Source: a virus. From it: a stretch of DNA of 63,974 bases. The notes beneath the pieces were generated by a model. The model saw nothing but the letters and a program-made list of their open reading frames with translations, searched no databases and was not told the origin of the DNA. The stretch lies in the IMG/VR virus record IMGVR_UViG_3300036785_000518, positions 1 to 63,974 of that record. One strand, written 5' to 3'. Numbering within the stretch: position 1 is the stretch's first letter; each line of letters opens with the position of its first letter. Shown here piece by piece: positions 30,130-38,754 of this stretch. A program made the position numbers and the translations under genes.

Positions 30130-31722
30130 ATGCCGCTGACAGCCAAAGGCGAACGTATCATGGCGGCGTACCGGGAACAGTACGGGGAGCGCGCCGAGGA
30201 AATGTTCTACAAGTCCAAAAACGCCGGGACCATTACCGGCGTCGACTCGCTTGGAGAAGATCATATGCCGATCGAGCTGACGACGCGCAACGCGCGGCTA
30301 ATCGACCTTCTCTACTACGACCCGATCACCGGATCACAGGACCCGCGCAACAAGCGTTACGGCGGCAGTCGCAAGGTTACACAGCGCGATCCGATGGGCC
30401 GTTTGATATCCGAATTCGAGGAGGAGGACGCCATGCCATTGTTTAGCGTCATTGGCGATGCAGCGCCCGTTGGTGCGGCCACGGTCACCTTGATCGATGC
30501 GGTCGACCTCGATGACGCTGCCAAGGTTACCTACACCGAGGACGGCGTGATGAAGGCGATGCCGCGCATAGCTCGTGCGGGAGTCCAAATTTATGCCGGC
30601 GACGAATGCGGCATCGTCGATCGAGAGTGGGTGAAGGTGTATCGCCCGGCCGACAGTGTATTTCACAAGGACGCGTGGAAAACCTACACGCATTTGCCGG
30701 TGACGCTCGATCATCCGCCGGTGCCGGTAACGACCGACAACTGGAAGAAGTTCGCGGTCGGTGACACCGGCGAGGACGTGTTGCGCGATGGTGAGAGTGT
30801 CCGCGTTCCGATGATGCTGCGCGACGCGGCCGCCATCAACGCGTTCAAGGCTGGCACCAATCAGCTCTCCGTCGGCTACACCTGCGACCTCGAATGGTCG
30901 CCTGGCGTCACCGAGAGCGGCGAGACCTATGACGCGATCCAGCGAAACATCAGGGCAAACCACTTGGCCGTCGTCGCCGCGGCCCGAGGCGGCCCCAGCT
31001 TGACGATCGGCGACGACAACAAACAGGAGAGCACGATGAATTTGAAGACCGTGATGGTTGACGGCATCGAATGCCAGATGACCGACACCGCCGCCGCGCT
31101 GGTCGCGCGCACGATTCAAACGCTGCGTGACCAGATCGAGAATCTGGAGAAGAAGAAAAAGGACGACAACGAGGACAAGGATAAGGATAAGAAGGACTCG
31201 GCGGTCAAGATCACCGAGTTGACCACTGCAGCCGCTACGCGGGACGCCGAGATCGTCACGCTCAAGAAGCAGCTCGCCGACGCAAAGCTCACGCCAGCGG
31301 CGCTCGATGCGCTGGTGAAGGATCGCCAGAGCGTCGTCGACAAGGCGCGCAAGGTGCTCGGCGACAAGCTGGTTATCGACGGCGCCACGATCGAGGCGAT
31401 GCGCAAGCAGGTCGTCGACGCCAAGCTCGGCGCAGCCGCACAGGGGTGGAACGACGAGCAGATCAAAGCGAGTTTCGACACGCTCACTGCGGGCGTCGCT
31501 GGCAATGGCGGCTCGACCGTGAGCGACGCCGTGCGCGTGTTCGCTGGCCGGACGTCACCTGGCTGGGCCCAGCCGCAGCAGAGCGCGCCGGTATTCGACA
31601 GCAGCAATCCACAGCACATCCGCGATGCGGCATACGCCATGAGCGTCTTTGACATGGAGACCGCGTGGATGAATCCCGAGCAGCGCAAGGCCGCTGCCGC
31701 CGCGCGTGGCATCAATCTCTGA
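30130..31722 (+). CDS. DUF2213 capsid maturation protease / scaffold fusion
   Basis: 530 aa from the ATG at 30130. The N-terminal 280 residues fit DUF2213 (TYTHLPVTLDHPP, RDGESVRVPMMLRDAAAINAFKAG, QLSVGY, NIRANHLAVVAAARGG), a prohead-protease-like family with His and Ser candidates. A Lys/Asp-rich coiled coil (about residues 330-390) and a helical scaffold-like C-terminus follow. Fusion of protease and scaffold is common in this group. It sits directly before the cement and capsid genes. Confidence 0.82.
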   Translation: MPLTAKGERIMAAYREQYGERAEEMFYKSKNAGTITGVDSLGEDHMPIELTTRNARLIDLLYYDPITGSQDPRNKRYGGSRKVTQRDPMGRLISEFEEEDAMPLFSVIGDAAPVGAATVTLIDAVDLDDAAKVTYTEDGVMKAMPRIARAGVQIYAGDECGIVDREWVKVYRPADSVFHKDAWKTYTHLPVTLDHPPVPVTTDNWKKFAVGDTGEDVLRDGESVRVPMMLRDAAAINAFKAGTNQLSVGYTCDLEWSPGVTESGETYDAIQRNIRANHLAVVAAARGGPSLTIGDDNKQESTMNLKTVMVDGIECQMTDTAAALVARTIQTLRDQIENLEKKKKDDNEDKDKDKKDSAVKITELTTAAATRDAEIVTLKKQLADAKLTPAALDALVKDRQSVVDKARKVLGDKLVIDGATIEAMRKQVVDAKLGAAAQGWNDEQIKASFDTLTAGVAGNGGSTVSDAVRVFAGRTSPGWAQPQQSAPVFDSSNPQHIRDAAYAMSVFDMETAWMNPEQRKAAAAARGINL

Positions 31723-31771
31723 CGGCCAACGCGGCTAACCATCAGGGCGCATCAACTGAGAGGACACCAAC

Positions 31772-32641
31772 ATGACTGTTGTTTTGCAGAAAACCTATGC
31801 TCCGCAGCAACGCCCTGCCCTGATTGGCATGGTTTGCGATATGACAGAAGCTGCGATCGCCACGTGGGTCAACGAGACCGCGGCCGGGATTCCGTTCGGC
31901 ATGGCCGTTGGCCAAGGCACCATCATTGATGCATTCGGCCGTGGTCGCGGCTGCGTGCTCGGTGGCACTTCGTTCCTCGGTATTAGCGTTCGCGACGACA
32001 CGCTGTCGCTGTCACCGGTCGATCCATACAGCAGCACGCCCAATCCGCTTGATGCTTACGGACTGCGCACCAACGTCGGCGTGATGACGCGCGGCCGCAT
32101 CTGGGTGGGTGCGGGCGTGAGCGCCAATGCTGGTGATCCGCTGTTCTTCGGCTCGACTGGTGTGTTTTCCAATAGCGCGTCCGGCACCGCGGCGACCGGC
32201 TGGGTGCAGTTCAGTAGGCAGCCCAACGCTGGCGACACGCTGGTGATCAACGGCGCGACGTTCACCTTCGTGGCCTCGGGCGCGACCGGCGATCAGGCCA
32301 ATATCGGTCCGACGCTGGGCGATACCGTCGCCGCGGCCGCGGCCGTTCTCGAAGGCTCGGCGACCGCTGGCTTTGCAGCGCTGCACTTCAATGCTTACCC
32401 ACCGTCGCCCGGCGGTTCAGCGCAAGGCTCTGGCGCTGACACCATCATGATCAGCGCGGCGGCCCCCGGCACCGCTGGCAATGCGCTCGCCATCACCACG
32501 ATCCCCGCTGGCGCAACCAAGTCGGCGGGCACTCTGCTCGGCGGCACTGCGGCTGCGACCGCCGTTCCCGGTGGCCGTTGGCTCGACACTGTCAATGCTG
32601 CTGGCGGTATCGCCCGCGTGTCGCTCGCGCTGCAGATTTGA
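31772..32641 (+). CDS. Structural cement/decoration protein (Gp24-like) with inserted beta module
   Basis: 289 aa. The N-terminal half fits capsid cement proteins: IGMVCDMTEAAIATWVNETAAGIPFGMAVGQGT, GGTSFLGISVRD and GDPLFFG. From about residue 150 an extra domain starts GWVQFSRQPNAGDTLVINGATFTFV and ends PGTAGNALAITT...LLGGTA. The same module occurs inside the tail sheath protein. It is expected to decorate or stabilise the capsid next to the major capsid protein. GAGAGGACACC precedes the ATG. Confidence 0.8.
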   Translation: MTVVLQKTYAPQQRPALIGMVCDMTEAAIATWVNETAAGIPFGMAVGQGTIIDAFGRGRGCVLGGTSFLGISVRDDTLSLSPVDPYSSTPNPLDAYGLRTNVGVMTRGRIWVGAGVSANAGDPLFFGSTGVFSNSASGTAATGWVQFSRQPNAGDTLVINGATFTFVASGATGDQANIGPTLGDTVAAAAAVLEGSATAGFAALHFNAYPPSPGGSAQGSGADTIMISAAAPGTAGNALAITTIPAGATKSAGTLLGGTAAATAVPGGRWLDTVNAAGGIARVSLALQI

Positions 32642-32728
32642 CCGCCTTGCCTTCCCTGTTCCGTTCTCGCCGCGTTTCAGGGCCGCGGCTGTGAGCGATC
32701 CACCGTCATCGCAATAGGAGAGTTTCCG

Positions 32729-33676
32729 ATGTTTTTCCGCGATATGCCTAACGAACAAGCCGCCCTGAGCTTCTTGGTAAGTCAGATCACTTACATAGAG
32801 CCGGTCGTTTACCGCATAAAATATCCAGATTTGGTTTGGCGGGATTTGATTCCGGTCGACAGCTCTGGAAGCGAGTGGGTTAAATCGATCACGTTCTTCT
32901 CGATCGATCACGTCGGCGCTGCGGATTGGTTCCACGCGCAAGCGCAAGATGTGCCTCTGGCAGATGTCGTTCGCGCGAAGGGCGAGGTCGCCATCGAAAT
33001 GGGTGCCATCGGTTACAGATATAATACCGAGGAATTGGCACAATCGATGATGATACCTAACTTCAGCCTCTCGACCGAGCGAGCAAGTGCTGCTCGTCGT
33101 GCGGCAGAAGAGTTTCTCCACAATTGCTCCATGTATGGCAATACTGCCAAAAACTGGCTCGGCCTTACTAATCATAATCTGCCTGCGGTTATTAACACCG
33201 CACATACTTGGGCGTACGATCTCGCGCAAGCGCCTCCGCTGATTCAAGCGATGCTCAACGACGTCAACCTCGCGCTGACGAACATCTGGCAAGCGTCTCT
33301 CGGCATCGAAATGGCCGACACGCTCCTATTGCCGTTCTCCGCGATGTCGACGATCAACATGGCCCAGCTGCCGAACACCACGATGAACGTGTACGACTGG
33401 CTGCTGAAGAACAACATCTACACGCAGCAAACCGGGCAAGCGCTCACCGTGCGCGCGGTGCGCGGCCTCGATACCGCGGGCACCGCTGGCGGCGGCCGCA
33501 TCATCGCGTACCGGAAGGACCCCGAGATCGTCAAAGTGCACGTGCCGATGCCGCATCGCTTCCTGCCGGTTTGGCAAAGGGGGCCATTGACCTATGATGT
33601 CCCGGGGGTGTTTCGCACAGGAGGCCTGGAGATCAGGCGGCCTGGCGCGATAAGGTATGTAGACGGCGTTTGTTGA
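32729..33676 (+). CDS. Major capsid protein (DUF2184)
   Basis: 315 aa forming the icosahedral shell (HK97 fold). DUF2184 features: FLVSQITYIEPVVYRIKYPDLVWRDLIPVDSSG near the start, EMGAIGYRYNTEEL, and a C-terminal PHRFLPVWQRGPLTYDVPGVFRTGGLEIRRPGAIRYVDG. TAGGAGAG gives a strong ribosome site. Size and position after the cement protein are as expected. Confidence 0.9.
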   Translation: MFFRDMPNEQAALSFLVSQITYIEPVVYRIKYPDLVWRDLIPVDSSGSEWVKSITFFSIDHVGAADWFHAQAQDVPLADVVRAKGEVAIEMGAIGYRYNTEELAQSMMIPNFSLSTERASAARRAAEEFLHNCSMYGNTAKNWLGLTNHNLPAVINTAHTWAYDLAQAPPLIQAMLNDVNLALTNIWQASLGIEMADTLLLPFSAMSTINMAQLPNTTMNVYDWLLKNNIYTQQTGQALTVRAVRGLDTAGTAGGGRIIAYRKDPEIVKVHVPMPHRFLPVWQRGPLTYDVPGVFRTGGLEIRRPGAIRYVDGVC

Positions 33677-33719
33677 TGTGTGTTAATAATCGATGGACAG
33701 TATTAGTTGTTTGTCATAG

Positions 33720-33751
33720 GCTTTCATTGGGGGCTTAACACCAATGAAAGC
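33720..33751. repeat. Hairpin between the capsid gene and the HNH gene
   Basis: GCTTTCATTGG and CCAATGAAAGC form a perfect 11-bp stem with a 10-nt loop. No T-tract follows. It directly precedes the homing-type gene, like the other hairpins at 45548, 53620 and 61512. Confidence 0.65.
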
Positions 33752-33759
33752 TGAATCTG

Positions 33760-34326
33760 ATGAAATGCTGCTCTGTCGATGGTTGCCCAGCAACCTACTA
33801 CGCTAAAGGCCTTTGTCGCGCCCACTATGCGAGGGCGCAGCGCGGCGCCGATTTGTCCAAGCCGTTTCAGGAGCACATCCCTGATCGTGGGTGCTTGGTC
33901 GATGACTGCGATCGTCCGCATGATGCTCACGGCTATTGCAGTCTTCACCGTCAGCGGTGGGAGCGGTTTGGTGATCCGTTACGTGAGAACGTAATTGCCA
34001 GTCCAGGGAATCCTGAAGCGTTCTTTCAGCAAGCCTTGAAGTGTACGTCTGATGAATGTCTGATCTGGCCCTACGGTCGTGATAACAGGGGCTACGCTCA
34101 GATGTCGTGGCGGAAGCGCGGGAAAGCGATCAAAAAAGTGTACTGCGCTGTTTGCGAAGAAGTGCATGGCACTCCACCGACACCAAAGCATGAGGCTGCC
34201 CATTCCTGCGGGAACGGCCACCTTGGCTGCATCAATCCGCGTCACCTTCGTTGGCTGACGCATAAGGAAAATCTGGCTGAGATGCGCGCACATGGCCGCG
34301 GTGCTAACGGCTACGGCCCGTACTGA
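33760..34326 (+). CDS. HNH homing endonuclease
   Basis: 188 aa. Two zinc-knuckle repeats at the start (CSVDGCPATYYAKGLCRAHYARAQRG and CLVDDCDRPHDAHGYCSLHRQRWERFGDPL) likely recognise DNA. They are followed by an HNH core, EVHGTPPTPKHEAAHSCGNGHLGCINPRHLRWLTHKENLAEM. This is a free-standing mobile gene inserted after the major capsid gene. Confidence 0.85.
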   Translation: MKCCSVDGCPATYYAKGLCRAHYARAQRGADLSKPFQEHIPDRGCLVDDCDRPHDAHGYCSLHRQRWERFGDPLRENVIASPGNPEAFFQQALKCTSDECLIWPYGRDNRGYAQMSWRKRGKAIKKVYCAVCEEVHGTPPTPKHEAAHSCGNGHLGCINPRHLRWLTHKENLAEMRAHGRGANGYGPY

Positions 34327-34342
34327 ATAAGGAGATACGATC

Positions 34343-34666
34343 ATGAAAAACGCAGTTCTCATTACCGACGTTGATGGCAAGCCGCACGTTCTCATTCTGT
34401 CGAAAGTGACCGGGTGTGATGTCGAGCCGGGCGAACCTGGCGAACCCGCGGTGCCAGCGCAGGAAGCGGTGGAAGGTGAGCCCGGCGAGCCAGCCAGCGA
34501 GGGCAATCCCGGCAAGCCGCCGGTCGAGGCCAAGCCCGCGGTGGAAGCCAAGGAAGCGACGCCAGGGAAGCCCGAGACGGTGACGATCCACCGCGAGGGC
34601 GGCGAGGACATCAAGCTGCAAACCACTCGCGCTGCCGTCGTCGAACTGCTGAATGGCGGCCTGTGA
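34343..34666 (+). CDS. Pro/Gly/Glu-repeat hypothetical protein
   Basis: 107 aa. A short globular start (AVLITDVDGKPHVLILSKVTG) and end (VTIHREGGEDIKLQTTRAAVVELLNGG) flank a central low-complexity stretch of PGEPGEP and KPPVEAKPAVEAKEA units. AAGGAGATACGATC is a strong ribosome site, implying high expression with the capsid genes. A head-decoration or assembly accessory is plausible. Confidence 0.65.
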   Translation: MKNAVLITDVDGKPHVLILSKVTGCDVEPGEPGEPAVPAQEAVEGEPGEPASEGNPGKPPVEAKPAVEAKEATPGKPETVTIHREGGEDIKLQTTRAAVVELLNGGL

Positions 34667-34686
34667 CGGGTGCGCGACAGCAGCGG

Positions 34687-35715
34687 CTAGTTGCCGTCTC
34701 TCACCTGTGCAAACAGCGGCGCATCATCGACCATTCTGGAATGTGCCATCTTCGCATCGGCGGGATTGAGTTCGATCAAGATGGCGTCGCGCTGCAACCG
34801 ATCGGCAACAAGCCCAGTAGTGCCAGCGCCGCCGAATGGGTCGAGAACGGTGCCTCCTTTTGGGCAGCCGGCAAGGATGCACGGCTCGATCAGCGCGGGC
34901 GGGAAGGTGGCGAAGTGGGCACCGTGGAACGGCTGCGTGGCGACTTCCCAGACCGAGCGCTTGTTACGCTTCGGGTAAGCGGTTTGTGAAATTTTGAGCA
35001 AACCAGCCTTGGTGCGGTGTTCCTCAGAATCTGAGGACTCATATTTTGTCACCGCCTTATGAGATTTGTTGCCACTAGCACGACCTCGATTGCCATTCTG
35101 TCGTGTTTGTCCGGGTGCCGACGCACCGCATCCAGTAAGATCGTGCTCCGTTGTGCCGACAGCGGATTCCTTTATTGCTTCCGCATTGAAATAATACCGT
35201 TCGCTTTTACTCAGCAGGAACAGATATTCATGTGCCTTTGTGCACCGGTCCGTGACGCTCTCAGGCATTGGGTTAGGTTTCGACCAGATAATGTCCTGGC
35301 GTAGCCACCAGCCGTCGGCTTGAATGGCGAAGGCGACGCGCCAGGGGATTCCACAGAGGTCTTTGGGCTTGAGGCCATCCGACGCGCCATGGATGCGGTG
35401 CGTGATCGCCGGGTTTTCCCAATAGCCATGCTTACTGGTCTGTGTCGGTTTGCGTGCACCGGCGGTGCCCGTCGCGTAGCTGTCCCCTAAATTAAGCCAC
35501 AGCGTTCCATCTGCCCGCAGCACCCGCCGCACTTCGCGGAACACCAGCACCATCTGCTCGATGTAGTTTTTATAGGTGGGTTCAAGCCCGATCTGTCCGG
35601 CAACCCCGTAATCCCGCAGCCTCCAGTAGGGTGGCGACGTCACCACGCAATGCACCGAGGCATCTGGCAGCGTACGAAGGACATCCCGGCAATCACCGCA
35701 TAACAAACGAATCAT
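34687..35715 (-). CDS. DNA methyltransferase, beta-class N4-cytosine/N6-adenine type
   Basis: 342 aa on the strand opposite the structural genes. The catalytic motif SPPY (27-30) comes first and the AdoMet-binding motif LDPFGGAGTTG (about 291-301) near the C-terminus, the order of beta-class enzymes. SPPY is more usual for N4-cytosine enzymes but N6-adenine members exist. The central variable part (about 150-270) should hold the target-recognition region. No cognate nuclease is nearby, so it probably protects phage DNA from host restriction. Start ATG 35715; a GTG nine bases upstream is possible. Confidence 0.88.
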   Translation of the reverse strand: MIRLLCGDCRDVLRTLPDASVHCVVTSPPYWRLRDYGVAGQIGLEPTYKNYIEQMVLVFREVRRVLRADGTLWLNLGDSYATGTAGARKPTQTSKHGYWENPAITHRIHGASDGLKPKDLCGIPWRVAFAIQADGWWLRQDIIWSKPNPMPESVTDRCTKAHEYLFLLSKSERYYFNAEAIKESAVGTTEHDLTGCGASAPGQTRQNGNRGRASGNKSHKAVTKYESSDSEEHRTKAGLLKISQTAYPKRNKRSVWEVATQPFHGAHFATFPPALIEPCILAGCPKGGTVLDPFGGAGTTGLVADRLQRDAILIELNPADAKMAHSRMVDDAPLFAQVRDGN

Positions 35716-35746
35716 TCCATTCACCCGCGTTGCAGGAGACAAGACA

Positions 35747-36259
35747 ATGCTTGAAGGCCCCGTTGATCTCGAAGCCATGGCCGCGAAGTCGGCGGCCGGC
35801 CGCCAACCGCAAGCGCCCGACAATCTGGCGCTGATGCCGACGCTCGACGTGCCACGGCCGCAGCCGCGCGGCATTCCGCAGCATACCATCTTGGCATCGC
35901 CTGATCGGCTGCGGGAATCCTCGCAGTGGGTGACGATGAAGAACTTCCACCCAGTGCAGACTCACATCATGATCGATCGGTATTACCAGACCCAGGCGCT
36001 TGCCCCTGGCGAGACCAAGCGCTTCGAGATGACGATGAGCGATATCGAGTCGCATCGTGAGAAGACACAGGCCGATCGCGGGTATTATTCATCGGGACAT
36101 CTGGTCGGCCAGCCGCTGCCGATGCATCCGGTGCGGTTTCTTGACATTGATCCGTTGCCGTCGGCGCGCCAGGACAACGGGACTGACGCAGCGGCTGCTG
36201 CTGCCGCAGTGGTGGCCGCAGCGCGGGCAACGGCGCCTGCGTCGCGCGGCCGGGGCTGA
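35747..36259 (+). CDS. Head-associated hypothetical protein
   Basis: 170 aa behind GCAGGAGACAAGACA. Pro-rich N-terminal half, then a conserved-looking core (VTMKNFHPVQTHIMIDRYYQTQALAPGETKRFEM) and an Ala-rich tail. It is placed between capsid and connector genes. A virion or assembly role is likely, but no family is recognised. Confidence 0.6.
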   Translation: MLEGPVDLEAMAAKSAAGRQPQAPDNLALMPTLDVPRPQPRGIPQHTILASPDRLRESSQWVTMKNFHPVQTHIMIDRYYQTQALAPGETKRFEMTMSDIESHREKTQADRGYYSSGHLVGQPLPMHPVRFLDIDPLPSARQDNGTDAAAAAAAVVAAARATAPASRGRG

Positions 36260-36260
36260 T

Positions 36261-36671
36261 ATGGCCGCGACGACGCAGGACGTCTTTTCTCTGAAGGCGC
36301 GCTTCGGCGAGTTCAGCACCCTGCCAGATGCGGCGCTGACCTCGGCATTCAACGTCGTCGACATGCTGCTCGATCCGACTGTGTGGCCGAACCAGATCGA
36401 CTTCGCCAATGCGCGGTTGCTCTATGCCGCACATCTGGCGACGATTCAGCAAATGCAGCTGGCGAATTCGGCCAACGGCATCGGCACCGCCGATCTCTAC
36501 ATGTCGAGCATTACCTTCGGCGAGCGCTCGGTGGCGTTCGGGCGGCGGCTTAATTTTGGTGAGCAGAAAGGCCTCGCCGGCTCGGGCGAGGAAATGCTGT
36601 CGATGACGAGCTACGGCCAGCTTTTTCTTCAGCTCCGGAATCGCAACATCATTCCAATTATGGTGGTGTGA
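36261..36671 (+). CDS. Head-tail connector (DUF4054)
   Basis: 136 aa from the ATG at 36261. Pattern of DUF4054 adaptor proteins: FSTLPDAALTSAFNVVDMLLD, then NARLLYAAHLATIQQ, a short beta segment SSITFGERSVAFGR, and a final MTSYGQLFLQLRNRN. These proteins join the portal to the neck. Stop and next start share a base (TGATG). Confidence 0.8.
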   Translation: MAATTQDVFSLKARFGEFSTLPDAALTSAFNVVDMLLDPTVWPNQIDFANARLLYAAHLATIQQMQLANSANGIGTADLYMSSITFGERSVAFGRRLNFGEQKGLAGSGEEMLSMTSYGQLFLQLRNRNIIPIMVV

Positions 36672-37114
36672 TGCTCGACTGGCGCATCCTGCAGGGATGG
36701 ATGGACGGCATTGTCGACGATCAGTTCGCCGAGCCGGTGCATCTGATTCCATGGGGCGGCGGTCAGCGCGTTTCCGACGAGGGCACACAGGACCCGGCGC
36801 GAAGCGTCATCATCACGATCGGCGTCTATCGCACCTCGGGGTCTGCGACCGGCGATGTCATGGCGCCGGGCGTTACCGTGCAGACGCAAGTTGCGCAGGA
36901 GTGGATCGAGATCACCGAGCAGAACATGGGCGATCCCGCCAACTGGCACGCCTACGACCGGGTCTTTCTGCCCGATCAACTGCCGAACCAGCAGTGGCAT
37001 ACAATCTTGAAAGTCAATCCGTCGGCGACCAAGCGCTATCAGGTTATGCTGGCCCGGCTGCAGCAGGGGCCTGGCTGGGTGGCTCCGCAAGAGACCTGGA
37101 CACGACCGCCATGA
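36671..37114 (+). CDS. Putative head-closure / neck protein
   Basis: 147 aa from the ATG at 36671. It begins with a Trp-rich helix (LDWRILQGWMDGIVDD) followed by a beta domain. Position after the DUF4054 connector suggests a head-completion or stopper protein. No family recognised by sequence. Confidence 0.6.
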   Translation: MLDWRILQGWMDGIVDDQFAEPVHLIPWGGGQRVSDEGTQDPARSVIITIGVYRTSGSATGDVMAPGVTVQTQVAQEWIEITEQNMGDPANWHAYDRVFLPDQLPNQQWHTILKVNPSATKRYQVMLARLQQGPGWVAPQETWTRPP

Positions 37115-37980
37115 GTCTTCTTCGAGCGGTCCTGCGCGCGTGTGCCGTCGGCGCGCTCCGCGATCAGACATGGGCGGAAGAGCGCGTCTATGACAGCGAT
37201 CTAACGCCTCTGGCGCAGGCGGTTTATGGCGGTCCGGCAAAACCGTATGTCGTAATTTATACCGATCAAGACGATGTTGTTCCGGTGATGGGCGTCGGCG
37301 AGATTTACTCCGGCGAGAATCGATCGCTGTCGCTCGCCATCGAGATCGGCATTGCAGGCGCGGTGCGCTCGACGCCGGGCGACCCTTTATCGCCGTTGAC
37401 GATCAAGTTTGCAGCGACCGACATGGGCATGGAGTGGGCGTGCGATGTGGTGTCGGCGCAGGTGCTGGCGGCGTTGTCGGGCGAGGCGAAGAGCGAATGG
37501 GGCGAGCTGTTCAAAAAGATGGTCGCAGGTATCCGTCGCATGCCGTCGCGGCGCGGCGGTCAGGCGTCGAGCGGCGTGCGTTTCGCGTCGCGGCGCATCA
37601 TCTTCGTGCTGCAGCCGATGTACGACTTCTCGCCAGGCATCGTACCGTCGCCGAAGCATCCGGTGTGGGAGTTCATCGCGCTGGCCCGATCGCAGCCGGC
37701 AATCGGGCAGGTCGACATCGCCACCATCGTCGAGGACCTCATGGTGAGCAGCCCTGCGCCTGACTGGCGCGCCATCCAGGGCCAGCTCGGTCTGACCCAG
37801 CCAGGCATCGAGGCGATCAACGCAGGCGTGCCGCTGCCCTGGCCTGGCGTCGAAGAGCCGCCGCTCGACTACAGCGACCCCGACGAGTTCGTGCCGCCTC
37901 TCACCGACATCACGGTGGCCGACGCCGACGCGTCGACCTCGACCACGCCGCCGGCGAATCCGCCACCACCGCCGCCATAA
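37111..37980 (+). CDS. Putative neck/tail-completion protein
   Basis: 289 aa; the start overlaps the previous stop (ATGA). Around residues 10-200 there is a mixed fold (YVVIYTDQDDVVPVMGVGEIYSGENRSLSLAIEIGIAG...) of the kind seen in tail terminator proteins. The C-terminus is a long Pro/Thr/Asp tail ending in eight prolines. Function is inferred from order. Confidence 0.6.
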   Translation: MSLLRAVLRACAVGALRDQTWAEERVYDSDLTPLAQAVYGGPAKPYVVIYTDQDDVVPVMGVGEIYSGENRSLSLAIEIGIAGAVRSTPGDPLSPLTIKFAATDMGMEWACDVVSAQVLAALSGEAKSEWGELFKKMVAGIRRMPSRRGGQASSGVRFASRRIIFVLQPMYDFSPGIVPSPKHPVWEFIALARSQPAIGQVDIATIVEDLMVSSPAPDWRAIQGQLGLTQPGIEAINAGVPLPWPGVEEPPLDYSDPDEFVPPLTDITVADADASTSTTPPANPPPPPP

Positions 37981-37997
37981 AACTGGGAGGCACCATC

Positions 37998-38153
37998 GTG
38001 CAGAACATCGGACTTGTTTTGTTAGTGTTCGCTTTCGTGTTTGCCTGTATCGCGACACGGTGGGATTTCCCGCCATGGCACTTCCTGCCTTTGGCGATAG
38101 CCTTCTGGATCGCGTCGGAATTACTAGGTGGATTGGCGAGGGTCTTTCACTGA
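37998..38153 (+). CDS. Two-span membrane miniprotein (GTG start)
   Basis: 51 aa from a GTG at 37998 behind GGGAGGCACCATC. Two hydrophobic segments (IGLVLLVFAFVFACIA and FLPLAIAFWIASELLGGLA) separated by a short loop (TRWDFPPWH), a holin-like hairpin. Its stop overlaps a CTG (CTGA) that could start the next protein. The lysis role is inference. Confidence 0.6.
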   Translation: MQNIGLVLLVFAFVFACIATRWDFPPWHFLPLAIAFWIASELLGGLARVFH

Positions 38154-38740
38154 GAATTAACGTCGACACTTCTGATCTGCTGAAGTGGTCGCGCTACATG
38201 AACCGTATCCCGAAGAAGACGGGAGCGGCGATCGCTCGCGGTTTAAACACCGTCGGCGACAACATCGTCCACAACGCCGCGCAGGCGATGGCGGAAACCA
38301 CCGGTCTCGATCCCAACGACATCATCGAGCTTATCGAGGTGAAGAAGGCGACCGCCGACGATCTCAAATGGTCGATGGACGCGAGCAAAGTGGCTCCGCC
38401 GTCATTGGATTGGTCGCGGCCGTGGGATAAGAGAACCGGATTCGACGATCGCACACTGGTGAAGGTGGTCACCAGCTTTGACAAGCTGGTCTGCGACAGG
38501 TGCCTGGCTGTCGAAAAGAACTCGCCCTATACGCTCGAAGAAGTCAATTCGATGAATCCGTATGGCAACGGCATAGTGCATCCGAATTGCCGTTGCATGG
38601 TGCAGGCGTGGTACGCGACCCGCCAGCTGCCGGTGACGTTCGGCCGTGGCGCCAAGTCGCAGCTTTTCACGATGCGAGAGCTTGGCGAGAAGGTGGCAGA
38701 AGAGTTGAAGCTCACCATCAGAGCGATCGACAACAGCTGA
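38075..38740 (+). CDS. HK97 gp10-like tail protein fused to a Mu F-like Cys domain
   Basis: Up to 221 aa. A gp10-like N-terminal half (RINVDTSDLLKWSRYMNRIPKKTGAAIARGLNTVGDNIVHNAAQAM) is followed by VCDRCLAVEKNSPYTLEEVN...HPNCRCMVQAW, the Cys/His domain normally seen in head morphogenesis proteins. The start is ambiguous. ATG 38075 has GGTGGGA upstream. A CTG at 38150 has GGCGAGGG, gives a natural N-terminus and avoids a 79-base overlap with the membrane gene. Confidence 0.7.
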   Translation: MALPAFGDSLLDRVGITRWIGEGLSLRINVDTSDLLKWSRYMNRIPKKTGAAIARGLNTVGDNIVHNAAQAMAETTGLDPNDIIELIEVKKATADDLKWSMDASKVAPPSLDWSRPWDKRTGFDDRTLVKVVTSFDKLVCDRCLAVEKNSPYTLEEVNSMNPYGNGIVHPNCRCMVQAWYATRQLPVTFGRGAKSQLFTMRELGEKVAEELKLTIRAIDNS

Positions 38741-38754
38741 TACGGGGAAACACC

